From NCBI GenBank assembly GCA_016936035.1, contig JAFGPU010000094.1, positions 1 to 20,327 on the forward strand: a DNA stretch of 20,327 nucleotides, given 5' to 3'. The DNA comes from Acidimicrobiales bacterium. Its GTDB lineage: Bacteria; Actinomycetota; Acidimicrobiia; Acidimicrobiales; VFJN01. The notes under the pieces were generated by a model. It was not told where the DNA came from. It saw only the letters and a program-made list of their open reading frames with translations, and made no database searches. The translations under genes and the position numbers were made by a program. This document shows, piece after piece, positions 14,827-20,327 of this stretch; position 1 is the stretch's first letter, and each line of letters opens with the position of its first letter.

Positions 14827-14841
14827 CACGATACTATCGTG
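14827..14841. promoter_or_regulatory. MarR operator palindrome fused with both divergent -10 boxes
   Basis: CACGATACTATCGTG has two perfect 7-bp arms around one central base. TATCGT read on the plus strand (14835-14840) lies 6 nt before the ClC ATG, and TATCGT read on the minus strand (14828-14833) lies 6 nt before the MarR ATG. Operator and both promoters coincide in a 25-bp intergenic space. Confidence 0.75.
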
Positions 14842-14846
14842 TCACG

Positions 14847-16610
14847 ATGATCGTTCCGACACCGACTCGTCGGCTGGTGCTGCTCGCCGTCATCGGCGCC
14901 GTGCTCGGCTTCGCCGGCGGCGGCGCCGCCTGGGTGCTGGTGCACCTCATCGAGTTGATAACCAACGCTGCGCTGTTCCACGAGCTCTCGGCCGAGGGCC
15001 ACCCGCTTGCCGAGCTCGACACCGGCCCCTGGCTGTTCGTGGCCGCAATCGTCGGTGGGCTGGTCATCAGCATGTTGGCGAAGTGGTCACCGGTCATCCG
15101 CGGCCACGGCATCCCCGAGGCGATGGAAGCCGTGCTGACCAAGCAGAGTCGCATCGCGCCTCGCACCGCGGTCGCCAAGCCGATCTCCGCCGCCATCGCG
15201 ATCGGGACCGGCGCGCCCTTCGGCGCCGAGGGGCCGATCATCGTCACCGGCGGTTCGGTCGGCTCGCTCCTCGGCCAGCTCATCCCCGTGACGCCCTCGG
15301 AGCGCAAGATCCTCCTTGCCGCCGGCGCTGCGGCCGGCATGTCGGCGACCTTCGGCGCGCCGCTCGCCGCCGTCGTGCTCGCCATCGAGCTGCTGCTGTT
15401 CGAGTTCTCGGTGCGGGCGTTCGTGCCACTCGTCGTGGCCAGCTCGATCGCCGGCGGCATGCACTCGTTGCTCTTCGACGACGGCCCCCTTTTCCGCGTA
15501 CCGGCACACGACTTCGCCGGGCTCGACGTGCTCCCCGCGTTCGTGCTCCTCGGCGTGGCCTGCGGCGTGCTCGCGATCGTGATCAGCCGGGGCCTGTTCG
15601 TCGTGGAGGACCTCTACCGCCGACTCCCGGTCCGCGAGTTCTGGCACCCGGCGATCGGCGCGGCCGGCTTCGCCACGGTCGGGCTGTTCGTGCCACGTGC
15701 CCTCGGGGTGGGATACGACGTGATCGGCGACGTGCTCGGCGGCCGGCTGGCCGTTGCCACCGCCGCTGGCCTCGCGATCGGGAAGCTGCTCGCGTGGTGG
15801 CTGGCCCTGGGGTCCGGTACGTCCGGTGGGACGCTTGCACCGATCCTGCTGATCAGTTCGGCCTTCGGGACCGTGATCGGCGCTGCGCTCAACGACGTGT
15901 TGCCCGGGCCCGACGTCGCCCTCGGTGCGTTCGCGATCGTCGCCATGGCAGCGACGTTCGGCGCGGCCACGCAGGCGACGTTCGCCGCGATCGTGTTCGT
16001 CTTCGAGCTGACTCGTGACTACGAAGTGATCCTGCCGCTGATGCTGGCCAGCGTCGTCGCCGATCTCGTGTACTCGGCGGTCAACGAGGACAGCCTGATG
16101 ACGGAGAAGCTGCGGCGGCGGGGCCTGCGCATCGGCCGGCACTACGGCGTCGATCCCTTCGCCGGCACCCCGGTCGCCCACATCATGACGACGGCGGTCG
16201 ACACCCTGCCCGCGGACGCCACGGTCGGCGAGGCTCGGGGACGCTTCGCTGCCGGCGGACACGGCGCCTACCCGCTCGTCGACGACAGGCGGCTCGTCGG
16301 CATCATCGCCAGGGGCGACATCCTCCGGGGAAGCTGGGCGGACCGTGAGCCGCTCGTCGACCACGCCACCAGAGACGTCGTCACGGTGCATCCCGGCGAC
16401 AGCGCGCAACACGCGCTCCGGATCATGGTCGACGAGCACGTCGAGCACGTCCCCGTCGTCGACTGCACAGAACTCGTCGGCATCTGCACGCGCACCGACC
16501 TGTTGAAGGTCCGCCGCCGCCAGCTCGACCTCGAACGCCGACAGCACGGTGTCACCCGCATCCGCCGCGACGGCAGACGCCGCAGCACGGTGACCGAGGC
16601 ATCTCCATGA
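14847..16610 (+). CDS. ClC-family chloride channel/transporter with C-terminal CBS pair
   Basis: A 587-aa membrane protein. The ClC core (about 1-415) shows GHGIPEA (86-92, the place of GSGIP, with His instead of Ser), GAEGPII with gating Glu128, AIEL with Glu181 near the place of the inner proton glutamate, and GSGTSGGTLAPIL (322-334). Two CBS domains follow at about 444-497 and 505-556, then a basic tail. CBS pairs bind adenine nucleotides and regulate gating. The presence of both glutamates would fit a chloride/proton exchanger more than a pure channel; this is inference. The start is 25 bp from the divergent MarR gene, leaderless, and likely under its control. It converges on the response regulator with a 45-bp gap. 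Confidence 0.94.
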   Translation: MIVPTPTRRLVLLAVIGAVLGFAGGGAAWVLVHLIELITNAALFHELSAEGHPLAELDTGPWLFVAAIVGGLVISMLAKWSPVIRGHGIPEAMEAVLTKQSRIAPRTAVAKPISAAIAIGTGAPFGAEGPIIVTGGSVGSLLGQLIPVTPSERKILLAAGAAAGMSATFGAPLAAVVLAIELLLFEFSVRAFVPLVVASSIAGGMHSLLFDDGPLFRVPAHDFAGLDVLPAFVLLGVACGVLAIVISRGLFVVEDLYRRLPVREFWHPAIGAAGFATVGLFVPRALGVGYDVIGDVLGGRLAVATAAGLAIGKLLAWWLALGSGTSGGTLAPILLISSAFGTVIGAALNDVLPGPDVALGAFAIVAMAATFGAATQATFAAIVFVFELTRDYEVILPLMLASVVADLVYSAVNEDSLMTEKLRRRGLRIGRHYGVDPFAGTPVAHIMTTAVDTLPADATVGEARGRFAAGGHGAYPLVDDRRLVGIIARGDILRGSWADREPLVDHATRDVVTVHPGDSAQHALRIMVDEHVEHVPVVDCTELVGICTRTDLLKVRRRQLDLERRQHGVTRIRRDGRRRSTVTEASP

Positions 16611-16631
16611 CAGCGACGGTGCGCGTGGCGA

Positions 16632-16643
16632 CCGCGGCCGCGG
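16632..16643. repeat. 12-bp palindrome in the ClC/response-regulator gap
   Basis: CCGCGGCCGCGG lies in the 45-bp gap between two convergent genes. It has no loop and is made only of G and C, so it may be a chance feature; a role in termination is possible. Confidence 0.25.
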
Positions 16644-16655
16644 CGTTGGACCAGG

Positions 16656-17309
16656 TCACCGCGCCGCTGTCCCCGTCCCCCACCCCCAGCTCGCGATGCC
16701 CACGCGGTTCCTCGTCCCGAGCTTCCGGTGGATGCTCGCGATGTGGTTCTTCACCGTTCCCGCGGCGATGTGCAGGGCCGCTGCGATCTCGGCGTTGGTC
16801 TTCCCCAGCGCGACCAGGCGGACGACGTCGGTCTCGCGCGCCGTCAGAACCTCGCCGCCCGGCAGCTCCGGGGGCGGCGCGGGCGAGAAGTGCTCGAGCA
16901 GGCGGACGGTCACTTGGGGGCTGAGCAGGGCGTCGCCGGACGCCGCGGCCCGCACGGCCTCGGCGAGGAGCGCCGGGCTGGAGCGCTTCAGGACGAAGCC
17001 CGACGCCCCGTTCCGCAGTGCGGTGTGGACGTACTCGTCGATGTCGAAGGTCGTCACGACGACGACGCGGATCGGGTCGGTGACATCGGCCCCGGCGAGC
17101 GCTCTCGTCACCTCGAGACCGTCCATCCGCGGCATGCGCACGTCGACCAGGACGACGTCGGGACGCAGCCGGCGCGCCTGCTCGACCGCGATCACCCCGT
17201 CCTGCGCCTCACCGACCACGCTGATGTCCGGCTGCGCCTCGAGGATGATGCGGAACGCCGCCCGAATGCTCTGCTGGTCGTCGGCGATCAGGACCCGGAT
17301 CGGGTTCAT
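16656..17309 (-). CDS. NarL/LuxR-family response regulator
   Basis: A 217-aa cytoplasmic regulator. Receiver domain 4-120 with the acidic pair Asp10-Asp11, phospho-acceptor Asp56 (LVDVRMP), Thr86/87 and Lys108. After a Pro-rich linker comes a LuxR helix-turn-helix at about 153-207 (LTARETDVVRLVALGKTNAEIAAAL, GTVKNHIASIHRKLG). The C-terminal tail SWGWGTGTAAR is slightly unusual. The ATG at 17309 overlaps the kinase stop by 4 bp (ATGA), so the two are translated together as a two-component pair. Targets are unknown; the direct repeats upstream of the kinase are candidates. Confidence 0.94.
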   Translation of the reverse strand: MNPIRVLIADDQQSIRAAFRIILEAQPDISVVGEAQDGVIAVEQARRLRPDVVLVDVRMPRMDGLEVTRALAGADVTDPIRVVVVTTFDIDEYVHTALRNGASGFVLKRSSPALLAEAVRAAASGDALLSPQVTVRLLEHFSPAPPPELPGGEVLTARETDVVRLVALGKTNAEIAAALHIAAGTVKNHIASIHRKLGTRNRVGIASWGWGTGTAAR

Positions 17310-18532
17310 TGCCGTCCCACCTGCGGCTCGAACGGCACTGCGGCGCGCACCGACCACCCGCACGTGCTCCCTGGACCGGCGTCGAACGTCCCGCCCAACG
17401 CCTCGATGCGGTCCGCCAACGCGGGAAGGCCTGACCCGCCACGCCGCGAGGCGCCTCTCGGCGCCGGCGATCGAGGTGCGTCGTCGGCGACCGACAGCTC
17501 GACGAGCACCGTTCCGTCGTGCCGGGCGCGGCGGGCCAGCGCCACCCGCACGTGGGCGGCGCCCGGCGCGTGACGGCGGACGTTCGTGAGGGCTTCGACG
17601 GCCACCCGGTACAAGGTCGTGCTGACCTCGGGCGGCAGCCACGGCGCGTCGAGCCCGTCGAGCTCCGGGTCGACTTCCAGGTGGACGTCACCGCCGCCCG
17701 GGGGCTCGAACCGCTCCACCAGGGCGGGAAGGTCGGACAGGTCCGGGGGCGAGACGGCGGGCCGCGGCCCGGCGGGCAGCTCCGCCTCGAGCTCGCGGAG
17801 CATGCGGAGCGTCCGGTCCATCGACCGCAGGGCACGCTGGGCCGACTCCTCGATCGACCTGAACGCCCCCATCACCCGGTCGTCGCCCGCACCGAGGACC
17901 TGCCCCGCCTGCGCCTGGGCCAGCGCGGCGCTCACGTCGTGGGCGACGAAGTCGTGCAGGTCGCGGGCCAGGACGAGGCGCTGGGCACGCTTCGCCTCCC
18001 GCAGCGCCGCCGCCCGACGCTCGTCCTGCCTCCGAAGGTGACGTCCCCCGGCCGTGGCGGCGAGGCCGGCCACGCCCCAGAGCAGCGTGCCCATCATGCG
18101 CTCGTAGGTGGTCGCCTGGCCGTCGAACCGGACGTTGAGGGTCGCGATCGCCACCGTGCCCAGAGCTGCCACCGCCAGGGTCCCGCGCGGGGTCCCGACG
18201 CGGACGGCGACGACGATCAACGCGACCAGCGCCAGTGCCTCCCCCACGGTGGCGGCACCCGCGGACGCAGTCGCAGCATCGACCTGGCCGGCCACGACGA
18301 GGACGCCCAGCGTCATGATCGACGACACCGCGGCGCAGCCACCTGCGATCAGCTCGGTCACGCCGGTGCGGTCGCGACCCGGCGACACGGCCGCAACGCC
18401 GCCGACGACCGCCGCGATGGCCGGGGCCCACAGCAACGCTTCCGCGCTCCGGGAGGACCACACCAGCGCGCCCGGCACGAGCACCGCAGCAGCCACGCCG
18501 ACCCACAGAACCCGATCCGGCACCGCCCGCAC
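17306..18532 (-). CDS. NarL-type (HisKA_3) sensor histidine kinase
   Basis: About 408 aa, from a GTG at 18532; a GTG two codons earlier (18538) is also possible. The N-terminal 165 residues hold about six short hydrophobic segments and no recognisable ligand domain, so the stimulus is probably sensed in or near the membrane. The HisKA_3 motif LARDLHDFVAHDVSAAL contains the phospho-acceptor His (193 from this start). The HATPase part shows EALTNVRRHA (N box) and GGSGLPALADRIEALGG (G box). The later start is preferred because TAACCT ends 6 nt before it, the spacing seen at other leaderless genes here, whereas it abuts the earlier GTG directly. It overlaps the response regulator by 4 bp. Confidence 0.9.
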   Translation of the reverse strand: MRAVPDRVLWVGVAAAVLVPGALVWSSRSAEALLWAPAIAAVVGGVAAVSPGRDRTGVTELIAGGCAAVSSIMTLGVLVVAGQVDAATASAGAATVGEALALVALIVVAVRVGTPRGTLAVAALGTVAIATLNVRFDGQATTYERMMGTLLWGVAGLAATAGGRHLRRQDERRAAALREAKRAQRLVLARDLHDFVAHDVSAALAQAQAGQVLGAGDDRVMGAFRSIEESAQRALRSMDRTLRMLRELEAELPAGPRPAVSPPDLSDLPALVERFEPPGGGDVHLEVDPELDGLDAPWLPPEVSTTLYRVAVEALTNVRRHAPGAAHVRVALARRARHDGTVLVELSVADDAPRSPAPRGASRRGGSGLPALADRIEALGGTFDAGPGSTCGWSVRAAVPFEPQVGRQ

Positions 18533-18538
18533 GGCCAC

Positions 18539-18544
18539 AGGTTA
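18539..18544 (-). promoter_or_regulatory. Leaderless -10 box deciding the kinase start
   Basis: Minus-strand TAACCT ends 6 nt before the GTG at 18532 and touches the alternative GTG at 18538, which a leaderless message could not use. Confidence 0.5.
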
Positions 18545-18634
18545 GAGAGCGCTGCTGTCCCCCGACCGTGCTGACGGGAACCGTCCCCCGGGCCCGGGGA
18601 GGCAACGCCGGCGGGCGTCGCCCTGTCGGGCCGC

Positions 18635-18688
18635 GGTCGTCGCTTCAGCTCTGGTCGTCGCTTCAGCTGCGGTCGTCGCTTCAGCTGT
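18635..18688. repeat. Three tandem 18-bp direct repeats
   Basis: GGTCGTCGCTTCAGCT plus two variable bases is repeated three times at 18635, 18653 and 18671, identical over 16 positions. The array lies about 90-145 bp upstream of the kinase promoter, and its last copy covers the stop codon of the membrane-protein gene. Possible roles are activator binding sites or a recent slippage expansion. Confidence 0.8.
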
Positions 18689-19277
18689 GGACGGCCCGGG
18701 CGGGGTCGGCGGCGAGCCGCGCCGGTCGGCTCCGGCGTCGGCGGACGTAGTAGGCCGCGGTCACCGCACCCAGCAGGGGACCCCACGCCAGCAGCGGCGC
18801 GTACGCGGCCGTCATGATCAGGCCGGCGAGGCCGTGGGGCGCATCCGGGTCGCCGTTGTTCTCGGGCCCGAACCACATGAGGGCGCTGGTCCAGTTGATG
18901 AGCGTGATCACGATCGCGCCCACCGCCGCCGGGACGACGGCTGCGAGCACCGGCACGTCCCGGCCACCGAGCAGCGGCCACGAGTCCGGGACCCGCTCAC
19001 CCCACGGCCGCACCAGGCCCAACGTGAGCAGGGCCGCACCTTCGGCGAGGACGCTCAGCACGAGCACGTACGGCGTGATCCACCCCGGGGCCGCGTACAG
19101 CTCGGCCAGCTCGCCGCTGAACCCGACCGGGATGCCGACCCCGAGCGCGACCCGCCACAGCCCGGAGGGAAGGACAGTCAGCGGCACCAGGTGCGCGGCC
19201 ACGTGGGCCCACCGGGGCACCCCGGGCGAGACGTGCTTCGACTCGATCCACAACCGGCGGGGGTCGACGATGTGCAT
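18681..19277 (-). CDS. Multi-helix membrane protein of unknown function
   Basis: A 198-aa protein I do not recognise. The N-terminus MHIVDPRRLWIESKHV is amphipathic. About four or five hydrophobic segments follow (about 27-52, 65-90, 107-130 and 148-172), with a loop containing GPENNGDPDAPHG before the last. An Arg-rich tail (YYVRRRRSRPARL) should face the cytoplasm. GGAGAAG lies 4 nt before the ATG at 19277. It is upstream of and co-directional with the kinase/regulator pair, but 140 bp of repeat-bearing spacer and a separate kinase promoter separate them. Membership in the same signalling system is only a suggestion. Confidence 0.75.
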   Translation of the reverse strand: MHIVDPRRLWIESKHVSPGVPRWAHVAAHLVPLTVLPSGLWRVALGVGIPVGFSGELAELYAAPGWITPYVLVLSVLAEGAALLTLGLVRPWGERVPDSWPLLGGRDVPVLAAVVPAAVGAIVITLINWTSALMWFGPENNGDPDAPHGLAGLIMTAAYAPLLAWGPLLGAVTAAYYVRRRRSRPARLAADPARAVHS

Positions 19278-19378
19278 GGCGCTTCTCCGAAGGTGGGGAA
19301 CGGATCAGACGACCATGCGCCACAGCGCGGGCGGTTCCCATGTGCCGAAGAGGACGAACAGCCGCCGTGCGGGCGGCC

Positions 19379-19400
19379 GACCGTGCCCTTCGGCACGGTC
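19379..19400. promoter_or_regulatory. Perfect 9-bp stem with 4-nt loop in a divergent gap
   Basis: GACCGTGCC and GGCACGGTC pair perfectly around CTTC. It lies 102 bp upstream of the minus-strand membrane-protein start and 30 bp upstream of the plus-strand gene at 19431. No T-tract follows, so it is either an operator or an RNA hairpin in a 5' leader. Confidence 0.5.
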
Positions 19401-19430
19401 ACGTCGCGCATGAGTGGTCAGACTTGGGCG

Positions 19431-19856
19431 ATGAGCGTCACGACCATGCCGCGCCGAGTCTCCATCCGCAGCTTCGTCCTCGGGGTGGTCATCGGCGCCG
19501 CGGTCACGGTGGTGGTGGGCGTCACGGGAGTGCTCGTGGTGCGGTGGTTCCAGTCGACCTTCTCGACGCTGAAGCTCACCGAGGCCGAAGTCCAGAGCAG
19601 CACCCTCAACGCGTACCTGGAGAGTCGGTCGATCGCGGCCGGCTCGTCAGCGGTCGTCATCGCCGAGGAGAGCGACTGCAACCGCTGGGTGGCCACGGTC
19701 AGGATCCACCGTCCGACCGACGGGCCCGGCACCAGCGGCGACACCGAGATCGTCGACTCGGCGACGTTCCAGGTGAACAACGACAGCGGGCAACCGTTCC
19801 CGCACGAACGCCCCGGCATGTCGGCTGAACAGGTCAAGGCCAGTATGTGCAGGTGA
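19431..19856 (+). CDS. Small single-anchor extracytoplasmic protein of unknown function
   Basis: A 141-aa protein with no recognised family. Residues about 12-36 form one hydrophobic helix (FVLGVVIGAAVTVVVGVTGVLVV) after a basic MPRRVSIR start, giving a signal-anchor topology with the rest outside. The outer part is soluble with two cysteines (SDCNRW and the final MCR) that could form a disulfide. Start choice is uncertain between ATGs at 19410, 19431 and 19446, since none has a clear ribosome site. 19431 has the best, though weak, upstream -10-like CAGACT. Its last 23 bp overlap the end of the convergent DUF433 gene. Confidence 0.6.
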   Translation: MSVTTMPRRVSIRSFVLGVVIGAAVTVVVGVTGVLVVRWFQSTFSTLKLTEAEVQSSTLNAYLESRSIAAGSSAVVIAEESDCNRWVATVRIHRPTDGPGTSGDTEIVDSATFQVNNDSGQPFPHERPGMSAEQVKASMCR

Positions 19857-20064
19857 CTCGGCACCCTGTGTCGGCTGCAGCTCCATACCGGATCGCGGCG
19901 AGCACGTCCTCTCGATCGAGGTACGGGTAATCCTCGAGGATCTCCTCGATGTCGCGATCCGCGGCGAGCTGACCGAGGACCATCCCGACGGTGATGCGCG
20001 TGTCACGGATGGTCGGCAGTCCGCCCATTCGGTCAGGGTCGACGGAGATCGGCTCGACGCTCAC
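19834..20064 (-). CDS. DUF433 antitoxin-like protein
   Basis: A 76-aa protein of the DUF433 family (VapB-like antitoxin with helix-turn-helix). The signature is intact: ISVDPDRMGGLPTIRDTRITVGMVLGQLAADRDIEEILEDYPYLDREDVLAAIRYGA. The last 15 residues (ADTGCRVTCTYWP) do not look like the usual acidic/hydrophobic end of the family, and the reading frame overlaps the convergent gene by 23 bp, so the C-terminus may have been replaced. The usual partner, a DUF5615 PIN-like toxin, would be expected right downstream and is absent. The GTG start at 20064 overlaps the HepT stop by 4 bp (GTGA). Confidence 0.8.
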   Translation of the reverse strand: MSVEPISVDPDRMGGLPTIRDTRITVGMVLGQLAADRDIEEILEDYPYLDREDVLAAIRYGAAADTGCRVTCTYWP

Positions 20065-20327
20065 GACTCCGGACTCTCTGACTCGATTCGCTCCGCGAGC
20101 GCTCTCACTGCGACCTTCAGGTCGTTGAGCTCGTTCTCGACGACGTCCGTCACGATCGAGTGGTCGGTGTCGAAGTAGTGGTGGGCCAGGTGGTCAACGC
20201 ATGCGGGCGATCGCGCTCCACGGGATCTCTGGTGCCGCAGCAAGCAGCTCTGGACTGATCGCCTTGACTGCCTCACCGATCTCGATCAGCCGAACGCGGA
20301 CCGCGTCGTAGACCAACCCGTCGTGGA
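20061..20327 (-). pseudogene. Frameshifted HepT-like (DUF86) toxin gene, N-terminus beyond window
   Basis: The minus strand from the right edge encodes a HepT-like helical protein: LVYDAVRVRLIEIGEAVKAISPELL then PEIPWSAIARMR, where the frame meets TGA (20194-20196). One base out of phase it resumes DHLAHHYFDTDHSIVTDVVENELNDLK and runs to the stop at 20061. Removing one T of the minus-strand CGTTGAC (position 20196 or 20197) joins both parts into the family's RX4HXY RNase motif, R-DHLA-HHY. HepT proteins are RNA-cleaving toxins normally paired with an MNT nucleotidyltransferase antitoxin, which may lie beyond the window. The break falls between the catalytic Arg and His, so the product should be inactive, unless it is a sequencing error or a frameshift that is read through. 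Confidence 0.75.

Noticed and set aside
14847..16547. Long open frames antisense and in other frames of the ClC gene (for example 15087-16547 minus)
   Set aside because: Compositional shadows of a high-G+C gene; no domain signature, and the ClC frame explains the whole region.
18635..18688. Direct repeats as a CRISPR array
   Set aside because: Units are adjacent with only two variable bases and no spacers; no cas genes in the window.
19379..19400. UUCG tetraloop hairpin reading of the inverted repeat
   Set aside because: Placing UUCG in the loop breaks the stem (C would face C); the 9-bp stem only forms with CTTC as the loop.
1..20327. tRNA, rRNA, insertion sequences or attachment sites
   Set aside because: No tRNA-like cloverleaf, rRNA segment, transposase/integrase gene or flanking target-site repeats could be recognised.

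Overview
The window is very G+C-rich DNA (roughly 70% by eye) with tightly packed short operons. Many genes start directly behind a TAnnnT box with no ribosome binding site. This style, together with a mycothiol-enzyme-type DinB protein, a soluble-type P450, SufR-like ArsR regulators and a class III truncated globin, points to an actinobacterium. An Acidimicrobiia-like lineage is my guess, not something the sequence proves.

Layout. (1) 1-6128: two large membrane-anchored sulfatase-superfamily paralogues on the minus strand, the first cut by the left edge. They flank a 2-hydroxyacid dehydrogenase (minus) and a plus-strand VOC protein plus TauE-like exporter pair. Both sulfatase-like proteins have Thr where true sulfatases have the formylglycine Cys, so they resemble phospho-transferases of the LtaS/EptA type more than sulfate esterases. 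(2) 6189-8150: a DksA/TraR zinc-finger protein and a small membrane protein (minus), divergent from a Cys-rich SufR-like regulator and a truncated haemoglobin (plus). An AT-rich 17-bp dyad lies in the divergent promoter and a related half-matched site lies before the globin. (3) 8259-12977: a minus-strand run of methyltransferase (METTL7-like), PLP lyase, DinB/mycothiol-transferase-like protein and alpha/beta hydrolase. It is divergent from a P450 that is preceded by a 38-codon ORF overlapping its start codon. (4) 13136-14374: a DoxX-like membrane protein divergent from a second Cys-rich SufR-like regulator. (5) 14402-16610: MarR regulator and ClC-CBS chloride transporter, divergent across only 25 bp. 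That gap holds a near-perfect palindrome which also forms the -10 box of both genes. (6) 16656-19277: LuxR-type response regulator, its histidine kinase and a membrane protein, with three 18-bp direct repeats between the last two. (7) 19431-20327: a secreted/anchored small protein, a DUF433 antitoxin-like gene and a frameshifted HepT-like toxin gene running off the right edge.

How the parts work together (inference). Several modules look like redox, thiol, nitrosative or chloride/pH stress devices: Fe-S-type regulators with globin and DoxX, and MarR with ClC. The P450/thiol-methyltransferase/PLP-lyase/mycothiol-transferase group could form a detoxification route. The most striking directly visible features are the symmetric MarR-ClC promoter/operator, the recurring leaderless start signal, the Thr-type sulfatase pair, the ORF coupled to the P450, and the HepT gene broken inside its active-site motif. 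There is no RNA gene, CRISPR array or insertion sequence that I can support, and no gene-free stretch longer than about 170 bases.
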